Assembly (NCBI GenBank): GCA_027449865.1
Contig: DAIDKV010000059.1
Span: 1-61,901, forward strand
DNA length: 61,901 nucleotides
Direction of reading: 5' to 3'
Source of the DNA: Planctomycetales bacterium
GTDB lineage: Bacteria > Planctomycetota > Planctomycetia > Isosphaerales > Isosphaeraceae
This document shows positions 23,940 to 33,854 of the stretch, one piece after another (position 1 is the stretch's first letter; each line of letters opens with the position of its first letter). Made by a program: the position numbers and the translations under genes. The notes beneath the pieces are model-generated. The model ran no database searches. It saw nothing but the letters and a program-made list of their open reading frames with translations, and was not told the origin of the DNA.

Positions 23940-26900
23940 TCACTTCGTCACCTTTTCCAGCCGGTTGAAATACTCGTCGAGCCCCGCTCGGAATTCCTCG
24001 GGGAGAGACGGCCCGGAATCGCCGGTCGCCTGCGCGATCCCGCGATCCTCGCGGACCTCCTTTTCATTGGCGCCGCCGCCAATGAGCGCCAGGGCCGAGT
24101 CGAGCGTGCTTCCCTTGCCGCCGCCGCCGGGGCTGTTGCCGCCCCCACCGCCGCCCTTGGGGTTGATCCGCTTTGACATCAGGAGCAGCTCGATCGCCTC
24201 GGTCTCAGCGCCGACGGCCGGGCGGCCGGTCTCGGGCCGGGCGAGGATGCCCGACGCTTCGCCCATCACGTTGGCCACCCGGGTCAGCAGCGCGATTTCC
24301 TTCGCGAACTGGTTCTCGCCGTCGGGGAGCTCGTGAATCTGCCGCGTGACCTTCTCGGTCCGCTCCTTTATTTCGGTCTGCGAACTGGCGAGCCTGTTCG
24401 CCTGCTTTTTGTGATCGTCGGGCTTGATGGCCGGCTTCGCCTGCTCGGCCACGCGCGTCTCCTCGCGGAGGTTCACCTCGGCCTCCAGGATCTGGAGGAC
24501 CTCCAGGATGAGCGAGGGCGGCAGGCTATCCGCCGACTTCGCCTCGCACTGGCCGTTGGAGGCTGGGTCGACGAGGTCTTCGGCCCACCGATCGAGCGAG
24601 TCCGACCAGAACTCGCACTGCGCGATCGAGAGGCCGTTCTCCTTCCGGAGGTCGTCGCCGAGCGCCCGAAGGCTGCCGATGACGTCCTGCTTTCGCATCT
24701 CGTCGAGGACCGTCTTGAACCGCGGGAACGGGCGTCTCTCGAAGTAAGACTGCATGTCGTCCATGATCAGCGAGACGTCGTGGCTGGCCTTCGCCTCCTG
24801 CTCGGAGAGCTCGCCGAGGACCTTCGCTGGCCCTTCGCCGAGCCTGTGGGCGGGTGCGCCGAAGGTCGCGTCGATCCCGTCGCCGATCCGGCCGCCGATC
24901 TTGTACTGGAGCCGGGCCGCGGCCTTGAGCCGCTTGACCAGGGTGCTTCCTTCGAGGTTGGCGAGGACGCGATTCAACTCGTCGGCGATCTTCTCGAACT
25001 CGGCGAGCAGGTCGCGCTGCTGGCGGATGGCCTCCTCCATTTTCTGGCCAGCCGGCGTTTCGGGCGGGGGTGGCGCGTCTTTTGGTTTGCCCATCACGGT
25101 CGTCACCGGCAGGCGGAGGGGCGAGTTACCGGGCTTCTTCGGCGGCGTCTTGCCGTCGGGCATCTTCTCGGGCGGAGAGTTCTGCGACGACTCCATGTCG
25201 GCAATCCGGGGGATCGTCGGTTGCGGCCTGTCGTCGCCCGGCTTCTCCTCGCCCGGCTTGCCCGAGCCCGAGGCCCGGACCTGGCCGGCCATCGGGTTCG
25301 GTTTGCTCGACTTCGGTGAGGCTGAGGTGAGCTTCGGCGTCTGATCGGAGACCGTCGGCGACTTCGTGCCGTTCCCCTGGCTTCCGCCTTTTTGCGGCTT
25401 GCCGGCGACGCTGGGCGCCTGGGCGGCCTCCTTGAGCAGGTCGGCGACCGAGGGCATCCGATTGGCGGAGATGTCTTTGAGGATTCGCAGCATCTCGGCC
25501 CACTTCTCCAGGTGGCCGACGCCGAACTCGGGGTTGCGCATCGCCTCGCGGACGAGGCGGTCACCGGCGTTCGAGAGTGCGGTGAGTCGTCGGCCATTGG
25601 CGTGCTCGGCCGAGGCCTGGCGCTCGATTTTCCGGCGATTCTCGGACTTATCCAGATCCTCGGCCGAGAGCGATCGCAGCTCCTTGTTCGCCTCGTGAAG
25701 CTGCATCTCTCGGTCCTTCACCTCGATCGCCTGGCGGTGCCACCGGCTGAGTTGCTCGGTGATCCAGAGCGCGTGTTGTTCGGGTGTGAGGACATAGAAC
25801 GTGTATGGCGGCGAGTAGACCCGGGCGCGGCCGGGCCGGTAGTCCTCGACGAACATTCGAACCTGGACCGGCTGCGGCTCGATCCCGAGCCCCTTCGCCG
25901 AGAAGGTCCCGGCCAGCTCGAGCGACTCCTTATCTTGCCCGCCGGCGCCGAGGATTCGCTCGCCCTTCGCGGGTTTCGAGATCAGGTCGTCGATCCCCTG
26001 CCATTCCATCCCCACGCGTTGGACGCCGAAATCATCCTGCGCATGAACCTTGAAGCTCAACAATTCCGAGTCGAGGACGACCTTCTGCCGGGGCAGGTTC
26101 TCGCAGGCGATGGACGGAGCCTCGTCTTCGCGTCCGTTGATCGCGAGCGTGAACGGCTCCTTGCCGTCGAGGCCGAACATATCTCGCCAGGTCAGCTTCA
26201 TCTTGTGAGCACCGCGCACCGGGGCCTCGGGAGTCTCGACGGTGGCCCCGGACGGTTTCCGAGGCTTCCCGTCGACGGTGGCGTCGCTCAGCTCCCGGCT
26301 GGCGGTCGCGGTGAACGCGGCACGGCTTCCCTCGACGAGCGTGATCGCTCCGCCGCGGACGTCCTTGTGCTGGGCCCCGGGTCGTCCGAGATATTCGGGG
26401 AGGGTCACCGAGGCGACCAGTCCGGTCAGCTCGGGTCGAAGGGTGGGCTCGATCCTGATGCGACGGGTCGCATCGCCGACGTCGATCGTCAGCCAGCCCG
26501 GGTCGAGCTGCGAGGGCAACTGGAATTCATAACGCCCGTCCTGGATCGTGGCCGTGACGGGCGTTTGCCCGTCGAACCGGGCCTCGGCCTGGGTGGGCCG
26601 CCAGACGGTCTTCTCGGCGAGTTTGGAGGTTACCGAGAAGGGTTCGCCATGAGCGACGACCAGGTGATCGGGCAGATCGGCGAGCGCGGCGAAGGTGTAA
26701 CGCGGCGAGGATCCCCAGGGAGTCAGCAGTCGGGCCCAGGCGCTCCGGGCGGCGTCGGGGAAGGCGACCGCCAGCGCGAGGGCCGCCGCGATCGGAACGG
26801 CCGCGGTGATGGCCCAGGTTCGATGCCGGGGTGTGGGAACAGCGTCGCGGAAGTCGCGCTTCTGGGCGTCGTTCGCGACCTCGCGGACCGCGGCCTCGCA

Positions 26901-27287
26901 GAGGGCTCGTGACCGGGCCTGCTCGAAGTCGTTCCGGACCAGCTCGATGATCCCGAGGAGCTGGTCGCCGACCGCCGGATGCTTCCGCGCCAGCAGCCTG
27001 GCGAGCTGTTCGAGGTGCCGGTTCCGCCAGACCCAGCGGTAGACCGCCGCCGGGATTCTTAGGCAGCCGACGAACGCCGCCGCGAAGAGAATTCCGCGGA
27101 GCCATCCGGGCGAGTCGAAGACGCGATCCAGGAGAAAGGTCAGCAGATAAGCACAGACCACCGCGAATGCGGCGGCGGCGATCGCCTCCGCCAGCTTGAT
27201 CATCCAGACTCGTCGGCGGAAGTGGAGCAACTGCCGCCGCAGTTCATCGGGCAACTGCAATCGCTCGTGCGGATAGGCGAGGCTCAT
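23940..27287 (-). CDS. Large membrane protein with coiled-coil and Pro-rich regions (DUF4175-like)
   Basis: The ATG at 27287 (GAGG upstream) gives about 1115 residues. Two membrane helices (AAAAFAVVCAYLLTFLLDRV, LRGILFAAAFVGCLRIPA) and a third near residue 190 anchor the N-terminus. A beta-rich extracellular part follows (Ig-like strands around DLPDHLVVAHGEPF). Then come long charged helices (WHRQAIEVKDREMQLHEANK), a Pro/Lys/Ser-rich linker and a helical C-terminus with a Gly-rich patch. This is the layout of DUF4175-type proteins found in MoxR/BatA clusters; function unknown. The gene is downstream of the VWA protein genes on the same strand, presumably part of the same membrane assembly. 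Confidence 0.65.
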   Translation of the reverse strand: MSLAYPHERLQLPDELRRQLLHFRRRVWMIKLAEAIAAAAFAVVCAYLLTFLLDRVFDSPGWLRGILFAAAFVGCLRIPAAVYRWVWRNRHLEQLARLLARKHPAVGDQLLGIIELVRNDFEQARSRALCEAAVREVANDAQKRDFRDAVPTPRHRTWAITAAVPIAAALALAVAFPDAARSAWARLLTPWGSSPRYTFAALADLPDHLVVAHGEPFSVTSKLAEKTVWRPTQAEARFDGQTPVTATIQDGRYEFQLPSQLDPGWLTIDVGDATRRIRIEPTLRPELTGLVASVTLPEYLGRPGAQHKDVRGGAITLVEGSRAAFTATASRELSDATVDGKPRKPSGATVETPEAPVRGAHKMKLTWRDMFGLDGKEPFTLAINGREDEAPSIACENLPRQKVVLDSELLSFKVHAQDDFGVQRVGMEWQGIDDLISKPAKGERILGAGGQDKESLELAGTFSAKGLGIEPQPVQVRMFVEDYRPGRARVYSPPYTFYVLTPEQHALWITEQLSRWHRQAIEVKDREMQLHEANKELRSLSAEDLDKSENRRKIERQASAEHANGRRLTALSNAGDRLVREAMRNPEFGVGHLEKWAEMLRILKDISANRMPSVADLLKEAAQAPSVAGKPQKGGSQGNGTKSPTVSDQTPKLTSASPKSSKPNPMAGQVRASGSGKPGEEKPGDDRPQPTIPRIADMESSQNSPPEKMPDGKTPPKKPGNSPLRLPVTTVMGKPKDAPPPPETPAGQKMEEAIRQQRDLLAEFEKIADELNRVLANLEGSTLVKRLKAAARLQYKIGGRIGDGIDATFGAPAHRLGEGPAKVLGELSEQEAKASHDVSLIMDDMQSYFERRPFPRFKTVLDEMRKQDVIGSLRALGDDLRKENGLSIAQCEFWSDSLDRWAEDLVDPASNGQCEAKSADSLPPSLILEVLQILEAEVNLREETRVAEQAKPAIKPDDHKKQANRLASSQTEIKERTEKVTRQIHELPDGENQFAKEIALLTRVANVMGEASGILARPETGRPAVGAETEAIELLLMSKRINPKGGGGGGNSPGGGGKGSTLDSALALIGGGANEKEVREDRGIAQATGDSGPSLPEEFRAGLDEYFNRLEKVTK

Positions 27288-27381
27288 GGGGACCTCACTG
27301 TCGCGTGGAGGTGGTATCGGAATCCCATTCGGAAAAGGTTTGCCGCCCCGCGCTGCTCTCGACGGCTGTCCGACCCTTCGA

Positions 27382-29643
27382 CTATACAAGACCAATGACC
27401 TTCCGGCCTACCCAGAAAACGCCAAGAAGGCCGATGATTGTCGCACCGACGACGGGGTGGGCCCAGAGCGGGATTCGCCGGACGGAAGGGGGCGAATCCG
27501 GCAAGGCGGCCAGCGATCGGACGATGTCGTCGAGCCGATCGGGCGCGATGACTTTTCCGTCGGTGACGCGGGCGAGTTCCTCGAGCACCTCGGGCCGGGC
27601 CGGCTTGCCGGGACGCTCGGCCGCTCCGCCCTGGACGAAGAATCGGGTTTCGAGCGTCGCGCCCGTCTGCTTGCAGAAGACGACGACCTTGTGGCTCCCG
27701 GGCTCCTCGGCGTTGTACGACCCGGTGAACTCACCCCACTCGTCGCCGGAGGTTGTGAACCGGACCAGCTCTGTGGTTCCCGAGGGTGCTGTGATCCGCG
27801 CGGTGACCTCTCCGCCGTGGAGCGGCTCGCCCGAGCGATCCATCACATTGGTATGCAGGGCCAGCGTCTGGTTGATCCGCGGCTGATCGGGAACGTGGTA
27901 GAGCCGCATGGTCTCGCCCCTGGCCATGTTCCGCTGGTAGGCCATCCATCGGACCACCTGACCCCAGAAGCGATAGTGGTACTTGTCCTCGACTCCCTTT
28001 CGCCATCGCCAGGCGCCGTCGGTCCCCATGAAAAGCACCTTGCCGGCGCCGAAGGTTCGGGTGACGAGGAGGGGGATCCGCCCGTAATCGTTGGCCTGGT
28101 CCTTGTGGACGGCCAGGATCTCGGAGCCGGCTTTCGCCCGAACGACCGGCGCGTACCACTGGAAACCGGGGAGACCTTCCCAGACCTCGCCGTTTTCGTC
28201 CTCGGTGTCGGCCAATTTGGTGAGGAGGCTCCGGCGTCCGGCCTCGGTGAGCTCGAAATGGTTGGGCGTGCGCGAGCCCCATCCGCCCGGCTGAGCGGGG
28301 TCCATTTGCACCGGGCAGAGGTCGCCGAGCTCGGTCTCCAGCAGCGAGAACTCGCGCCCCTGCATTCCTGGCATGAAGACCAGTCCACTGGCCTGGTGCT
28401 CGACGATTCCCCGGACCAGCCGGCACTGCTCGGCCGTGAGCTGGCCTTCCTCGACGCCGACATCGCCGAGGAAGACGACGTCGAACCTGGAGAGTTCGTC
28501 GAGTCCGGCGGGAAACTGCTTGATGTAGTCCTTGTTCCCGCCTCCGGGCTTGCTGAGCCCCGGGTGGAAGAGCAGGCAGGAGAGCTCGACGCCCGGGTCG
28601 CGCGAGAGGGCATTCCGCAGGTATCGGTACTCCCAGCGCGGGTACGACTCGACGAGCAGGACGCGCAGTCGCTCCTCGCGGATGGCGATGGGGGCGGTCA
28701 TCGCGTTGTTCTCGGCGGAGATCTCGTCGGGGAGTCGGGGGATGGTGAGGCTGACGGTCAGGTCGCCGACGGCCCTGGGCTTCCAGAGGAGCCAGTCGGT
28801 GGTGCGTCCCATCGCGGCGATCCGGACTTCCTTCGAGACGAGATCGCCGTCCGAGGTCTTCATCGTCACGGTCGCGATGTGGTCGCGGGGAAGCGAGCTT
28901 TCCAGAGTGAACGGGACGCGGACGGCCTTGCCGGCGATCCCGAACGTCGGCAGGTCGAGGCTGAGGAGCTCGACATCGGGGAGCCGGCTCCGGCTGCCGA
29001 CGGGAACCGCCAGGACGGGCACGCCCTTGATCCGCAATTGTGCGGCAACCTGGACCGGCGGCGAGCCCTCGTTCCAGTCTCCGTCCGACGCGAGGACCAC
29101 GCCCCGGAGGTTCGGAATGCGATCGGCGGCGTGGGCGAGCGGTTCGGAGAGGTTGGTCCCAGGCGTTGCGCGGGCCTCGCGAGGAGGGTCGGACTTTCGG
29201 GCGGTTTTCCCCATCGGCTCGGAACTCCGCGCGGCCGGGGCTGCGAATGGCTGAATGACCACGTTCATCCGGCGTCGAAGTTCGTTCCAGGTGGCGGGAT
29301 CGCGCATCGCCGCGATGGCCTCGGAACGCGTCCTGGCGTCCGAGGCGGGCTGGCCGGACGCGACGACATCGCGCGTCTCCATGCTCGGCGAGGCGTCGAG
29401 GAGAACGGCGATGGCCGGCTTCTCTTCCGGACGGTATTCCTCGACCCATTCGGGCTGGTTGAGCAGCACGCCCGCGAGGGCGACGATCGCCAGGCGGAGC
29501 GATTCCAGCAGGGCCATCGATGGGCGATAGCTGGAGCGTCGCCAGGCGATGAAACCGTAGACGGCGGCGACGGCCATCGCTGCGGCGGAGAAGCCGAGCG
29601 TCCAGGGTGTCCAGAGGAACGTGAGCGACCGCGTGACGCTCAT
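27382..29643 (-). CDS. Membrane-anchored VWA-like protein (753 residues)
   Basis: Two N-terminal membrane helices (GFSAAAMAVAAVYGFIAW and LRLAIVALAGVLL), a von Willebrand A-type domain with the MIDAS start AIAVLLDASPSMETRD and a later LASDGDWNEG, a second Rossmann-like domain resembling class I glutamine amidotransferases around FDVVFLGDVGVEEGQL and GLVFMPGMQGRE (no clear catalytic Cys), and a C-terminal membrane helix. It overlaps the upstream BatA gene by 4 bases. The type is common in the MoxR-DUF58-BatA cluster, where it probably forms part of a periplasm-facing, metal-dependent protein-binding complex. Confidence 0.75.
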   Translation of the reverse strand: MSVTRSLTFLWTPWTLGFSAAAMAVAAVYGFIAWRRSSYRPSMALLESLRLAIVALAGVLLNQPEWVEEYRPEEKPAIAVLLDASPSMETRDVVASGQPASDARTRSEAIAAMRDPATWNELRRRMNVVIQPFAAPAARSSEPMGKTARKSDPPREARATPGTNLSEPLAHAADRIPNLRGVVLASDGDWNEGSPPVQVAAQLRIKGVPVLAVPVGSRSRLPDVELLSLDLPTFGIAGKAVRVPFTLESSLPRDHIATVTMKTSDGDLVSKEVRIAAMGRTTDWLLWKPRAVGDLTVSLTIPRLPDEISAENNAMTAPIAIREERLRVLLVESYPRWEYRYLRNALSRDPGVELSCLLFHPGLSKPGGGNKDYIKQFPAGLDELSRFDVVFLGDVGVEEGQLTAEQCRLVRGIVEHQASGLVFMPGMQGREFSLLETELGDLCPVQMDPAQPGGWGSRTPNHFELTEAGRRSLLTKLADTEDENGEVWEGLPGFQWYAPVVRAKAGSEILAVHKDQANDYGRIPLLVTRTFGAGKVLFMGTDGAWRWRKGVEDKYHYRFWGQVVRWMAYQRNMARGETMRLYHVPDQPRINQTLALHTNVMDRSGEPLHGGEVTARITAPSGTTELVRFTTSGDEWGEFTGSYNAEEPGSHKVVVFCKQTGATLETRFFVQGGAAERPGKPARPEVLEELARVTDGKVIAPDRLDDIVRSLAALPDSPPSVRRIPLWAHPVVGATIIGLLGVFWVGRKVIGLV

Positions 29644-31661
29644 GAGGTCGCTCCGGCGAAGGAAGCGGCCCCGGCGTGGTTCGAGGGCGCCGAGGGCCTG
29701 GCGATCCGGGGCAGGCAGAGCCCGGCCTCGGCCACCAGCGCCACGATCATCGCGACGAGGAACATCCGCCAGACCTCCTGGATGAGCGAGCCGGTCCCGC
29801 CGGCCCGCCCGTCGACCCTCGAGAAATCGAGCCCGCGGAACAGCGAGTCGACGCGTCCGTCGGCCAGGACGGACGCCGACTCCTCGGCGGCCGGTCGGTT
29901 GACGGCCAGCAGCTTGCCACCGGAATCGTAGACGCCCCGATGCGAGGCGTATTCGGTCGAGACCGCCTCGTCACCTCCGGCGATCCGCTGCCATCGGGCG
30001 GGGTCGTCGTGGGTCGTCTCGCCGGCGGAGAGCTGGCGAGTGGTCCCCAGCGCCGAGGAGCCGGCAATCATCGCTCGCTGGACCATCACATAAAGCACAA
30101 TACCGCCCGAGGCAAACGAGGAGTCGCCGGGCGCGGGGGTTGTCCCGCAGAAGTAGACGGCGCCACCTGGATTCTCGACCCGGGCCATCAGCGGCGAGCC
30201 GCCCTTGAGGGTCGCCAGCGCGGTCGTCTTGCCGCCCGAGAATTCACAGGCCCGCCGGACCTGCAACCTGCCGACCGGCAACGAGGCGCCGCTCTGGGTG
30301 TTGGCGAGCAAATCCTCGTCGGCCCGCCATCCCTCGATCGGCGCGTCTCCCGTCGGCTCCCGCCAGCTCGTCCAGCGGACGCCGAGGAACGCGTTCGCAT
30401 CGGGCGATCGAGGCGGCAGGAAGATCGCGGAGCCGCCTCGTCTGAGGAACGCCTGGATCGTGCCGGCCGATGCCTCGTCGGGCAAGGGAGCCTGCCAGAC
30501 CAGGAGCGCGACGCGTTCCCAGTCGACCCCGGCGATCTGGTCGGGCGCGAGCACCTCGGCGGCGCAGGGGATGTTCGGATCGGGCGAGATCGAGGCGGCC
30601 AGCTCGATCGGCCGGGCAGTCGTCGGTTCCTCGGTGACGATCACCGCCCTTCGCTCGACGGGGGGTTCGAAGGTGAACCAGAAGTCGTTATCGGCGAGGT
30701 TGGAATCGGCCGGGATCGAGACCCGGCCCCACCCTCGCTCCTTCCCCTTTTCGAGGGGGATGCGGTGGTCCTTCAGCTCGGCGAACGGGCCGGCGAGGTC
30801 CACGTCGACCACCGATCGGCTCCCCTCGATCTCGAAGGCGACGGGGATGGACTGGCGCCCCTCGCCGCCGTCCTGCCGTGTCAGGCGGAGGGAGAGCAGC
30901 AGTTCGGCGGTGTCCCCGGTTTTCCGGCGTCGGGCTTCGGTGACCCGCACCGAGAGATTCCCGCGGGCCGGCTGCGCGTAGGAGAGCAGGTGGAACCGGA
31001 CGCCCTGCGGAAGCTGACCGAACGCATCGCGGAGGGCCGGCCACCGGCCGCCATCGGGCGACCAGTCGTTGGCTCGATCGTCCGAACAGATCCAGATCTC
31101 GGTTCGACCGACCTTGTTATCCTTGATGTAATCGCGCGCGGATTGGAGCATCCCGGCGATGTCGGCCGGTGCTGAGGAAGGACCGGTCGCCGGTGCCCTT
31201 GGAAGTTCGTCGATCGATTCCAGCTCGCGCGGATGGCCGTCGACGGAATCGATCAGCACCCACCGGTTCGACCCGAGCGTGGCGAGGGTGCGCGCCAGTT
31301 GGGTCAACCCGGTCGAGAGCTTCGAGCCTCCTCCGCCGACGTCGGCCTGCTGCATGCTGGGCGACCGATCGACGAGGATGATCGTGGTGTCGGCCTTGCC
31401 GCCACCGGCGAGCCCCAGCCAGCCGCCAGCCATCGGCCGGCTGATCGCCACGACGAGGCCGGCGATCGCGGCCATCCGCATCGCCATGATCAGCCACTGG
31501 CGGATCCGGGCATAGCCCCGCGACATCCGGTTGGCCGCGAGCAGGAACATCATCGCCGCCCATCGGATCGTCTGGTATCGGCGCTGATTGATCAGGTGGA
31601 TGATGATCGGCAAGGCCACCAGCGGGAGCGCCGCCAGGATCATCGGCTGGAGGAAGCTCAT
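29640..31661 (-). CDS. BatA-domain/VWA membrane protein
   Basis: The 673-residue protein begins with the BatA N-terminal domain (PLVALPIIIHLINQRRYQTI, then RWAAMMFLLAANRMSR), a second membrane helix (MAAIAGLVVAISRPM), and a VWA domain with IILVDRSPSMQQAD as the MIDAS motif and IWICSDDRANDW. A large extracytoplasmic part follows and a last membrane helix near the C-terminus (VWRMFLVAMIVALVAEAGL). BatA proteins work with MoxR ATPases and DUF58 proteins; in Bacteroides the Bat operon is tied to stress tolerance. Its start lies 7 bases from the DUF58 stop, indicating an operon. Confidence 0.85.
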   Translation of the reverse strand: MSFLQPMILAALPLVALPIIIHLINQRRYQTIRWAAMMFLLAANRMSRGYARIRQWLIMAMRMAAIAGLVVAISRPMAGGWLGLAGGGKADTTIILVDRSPSMQQADVGGGGSKLSTGLTQLARTLATLGSNRWVLIDSVDGHPRELESIDELPRAPATGPSSAPADIAGMLQSARDYIKDNKVGRTEIWICSDDRANDWSPDGGRWPALRDAFGQLPQGVRFHLLSYAQPARGNLSVRVTEARRRKTGDTAELLLSLRLTRQDGGEGRQSIPVAFEIEGSRSVVDVDLAGPFAELKDHRIPLEKGKERGWGRVSIPADSNLADNDFWFTFEPPVERRAVIVTEEPTTARPIELAASISPDPNIPCAAEVLAPDQIAGVDWERVALLVWQAPLPDEASAGTIQAFLRRGGSAIFLPPRSPDANAFLGVRWTSWREPTGDAPIEGWRADEDLLANTQSGASLPVGRLQVRRACEFSGGKTTALATLKGGSPLMARVENPGGAVYFCGTTPAPGDSSFASGGIVLYVMVQRAMIAGSSALGTTRQLSAGETTHDDPARWQRIAGGDEAVSTEYASHRGVYDSGGKLLAVNRPAAEESASVLADGRVDSLFRGLDFSRVDGRAGGTGSLIQEVWRMFLVAMIVALVAEAGLCLPRIARPSAPSNHAGAASFAGATS

Positions 31662-31668
31662 CTGGAGA

Positions 31669-32580
31669 TCACCTCACTCCCTTCGACCGCGTCCGACCGA
31701 TCAAAAACCGAATCAGCACCTGCTCGTACGATTCGTCGATCGAGACCCGGTGATAATCGACCGCCGATTCCCGAACGACTTCCTGAACCGATTCGAGGTA
31801 GCCGCCAATCGCCTTTCGGTACCGCTCGGCGATCTCGTTCGGTTCGGCGAAGATCGAGGGGCCGCCCTCCATGTCGAGGAAGCGCATCGGGCGCCGGAAT
31901 TCGAACTTCAATTCCTGGGGATCGAGCAGGTGGAAGACGGCCAGGTCGTGCTTGCGGAACCGCAAGTGCTGGAAGCACGACCGTAGCTCCTCGGGCTCGA
32001 CGAAGAGGTCGGAGATCACGATCACCAGCGCCCGCTGCGAGATCGTCTCGGCCAGCTCGTGGAGCACCGGCGGGAGCGTGGTCTGTCCGTGCGGCTTCGC
32101 CTGTTCGAGAACATCGAAGATGGCCGAGAGATGCGAAGGGTTCCGACGCGGCGGGATGTTGCGGACGATCCCGTCGGCGAGGCATGTCAGGCCGACGGCG
32201 TCCCCCTGCTGGAGGGCGAGTTGCCCGATGGTCCCGGCGATCCGCCGGGCGTATTCGAGCTTTGAGACACCGGTCGAGCCGAAATCCATCGAGCCGCTCG
32301 TATCGAGCACGAGGCAACATCGGAGGTTCGTATCGGCCTCGAACTCCTTCACGAAGAACCGATCGGATCGGCCATAGGCACGCCAGTCGAGCCGGCGGAG
32401 ATCGTCTCCCGGCACATATTTCCGGTATTCGGCGAACTCGACGCTCGACCCACGATGCGGACTGGGATGCCGTCCCGAGACCGAGCCGAGCATCGGCCTC
32501 CGCGCGAACAGCGGGAACCCCGCCAGCCGCGAGAGGACGCCCAGATCCAGGAAGCTGCGTGAGGGACGATCGGGAAACAT
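31669..32580 (-). CDS. DUF58 domain protein (VWA-like)
   Basis: The 303-residue protein has the DUF58 signature: the segment GSSVEFAEYRKYVPGDDLRR followed by LDWRAYGRSDRFFVKEFEA, then a VWA-like core LVLDTSGSMDFG and VIVISDLFVE. There is no signal peptide or membrane helix. DUF58 proteins are the cytoplasmic partners of MoxR AAA ATPases and BatA/VWA membrane proteins. Here it lies between moxR and the BatA gene, the classic order. Confidence 0.9.
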   Translation of the reverse strand: MFPDRPSRSFLDLGVLSRLAGFPLFARRPMLGSVSGRHPSPHRGSSVEFAEYRKYVPGDDLRRLDWRAYGRSDRFFVKEFEADTNLRCCLVLDTSGSMDFGSTGVSKLEYARRIAGTIGQLALQQGDAVGLTCLADGIVRNIPPRRNPSHLSAIFDVLEQAKPHGQTTLPPVLHELAETISQRALVIVISDLFVEPEELRSCFQHLRFRKHDLAVFHLLDPQELKFEFRRPMRFLDMEGGPSIFAEPNEIAERYRKAIGGYLESVQEVVRESAVDYHRVSIDESYEQVLIRFLIGRTRSKGVR

Positions 32581-32671
32581 GGGAGTCTCGCGGGATCGGT
32601 CGAGTGGGAATCGCCCACCGGGAAACAGCGAGTGTATCTCCGGCGGACGGTACCCATCCTACCAGACTGGA

Positions 32672-33700
32672 TCAATGGTCCGCGTCCGTCTCCTCGACCA
32701 GCCGCCTTACGATCTTCCTGGCGTCGATCCCCTCGGCCTGGGCGGCGAAGGTGGTGATGATCCGGTGGGTCAAAACCGGGACCGCGGCCTGCTGGAGATC
32801 TTCGAGCCGGGCCATGTAGCTGCCGTGAAGGGCGGCTCGGGCCTTGGCTCCAAGGATGAGGTACTGGACGGCACGTGGGCCAGCGCCCCAGGAGACCAGT
32901 GGCTTGAGCCAGGCCGGCGCGGTTGAGCCCTGCGGACGCGTCTTGCGGACGAGCCGGGCCGCATAGGAATAAATGTGGTCCGGCACGGGCACCCGGCGCA
33001 CCAGCGACTGATGCCGGAGGATCTCCTCGGGCGTCATCAGGTGATCGAGCGAGGGCAGGGCCTCGCCGGTGGTCGTCCGGGCGATCTGGATCTCCTCGGC
33101 CTCGGTCGGGTAATCCAGCTCGATGAGGAACATGAAGCGGTCGAGCTGCGCCTCAGGGAGCGGATAGGTCCCCTCCTGTTCGACCGGGTTCTGGGTGGCG
33201 AGCACCAGAAACGGCGGTTCGAGGTGGAAGACCTTCCCCATCACCGTGACGTTATGTTCCTGCATCGCTTCGAGGAGCGCGGCCTGGGTCTTCGGCGGGG
33301 CGCGGTTGATCTCGTCGGAAAGGACGATGTTGGCGAAGATCGGCCCGTGGACGAACTCGAACTCGCGGCGGCCCTCGGGGGTATCCTGAAGGATATCCGT
33401 CCCGGTGATGTCCATCGGCATCAGGTCGGGCGTGAACTGGATGCGGCTGAATTTCAGCGACATCGTCTCGGCGAGCTTGTTGACCATCAAGGTCTTGGCC
33501 AGGCCCGGCACGCCCATCAGGAGCGCATGCCCCCGGGCGAACAGGCAGATCGCCAGCCGCTCGATCACGTCCTGCTGGCCGACGATCACCCGACCCAGCT
33601 CGTTCTTGAGCCGGCCGTAAGCGTCGCGCAGGTGGTCGATCGCCTCGACGTCGTTCTCGCTCAGCCGATCCCGGCCCGTCGCGTCCACTTGCTGCGACAT
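32672..33700 (-). CDS. MoxR-family AAA+ ATPase
   Basis: Start placed at ATG 33700 (MSQQVDATGRD), giving 342 residues; the 15 codons before it have little support. Walker A is GVPGLAKT, Walker B is VLSDEINRAPPKTQAALLEA, sensor 1 is VLATQNPVEQEGTYPLPEAQ and the arginine-finger region is DRFMF. These are standard MoxR sequences. MoxR ATPases act as chaperone-like remodelers for VWA-domain partners. Here it is the first gene of a block with DUF58, BatA/VWA and VWA-like genes. Confidence 0.92.
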   Translation of the reverse strand: MSQQVDATGRDRLSENDVEAIDHLRDAYGRLKNELGRVIVGQQDVIERLAICLFARGHALLMGVPGLAKTLMVNKLAETMSLKFSRIQFTPDLMPMDITGTDILQDTPEGRREFEFVHGPIFANIVLSDEINRAPPKTQAALLEAMQEHNVTVMGKVFHLEPPFLVLATQNPVEQEGTYPLPEAQLDRFMFLIELDYPTEAEEIQIARTTTGEALPSLDHLMTPEEILRHQSLVRRVPVPDHIYSYAARLVRKTRPQGSTAPAWLKPLVSWGAGPRAVQYLILGAKARAALHGSYMARLEDLQQAAVPVLTHRIITTFAAQAEGIDARKIVRRLVEETDADH

Positions 33701-33854
33701 GAATGCATCCCAGAAGAATATCATTGAGACTCGGACGGTCGTCATTGTATCGGCGACGAATCGCGTCCGGAAGGCCCCGACGAAATTCGGGACCGTCCCG
33801 GAGCGACGGCCGATCGGCTCATTCTCAGGTTAGACGTCCGAGCGGCGGATCTCG

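Noticed and set aside
27286-29931. Plus-strand frame of 881 codons opposite the VWA-like gene
   Set aside because: Shadow frame; the minus strand carries the MIDAS motif and membrane helices.
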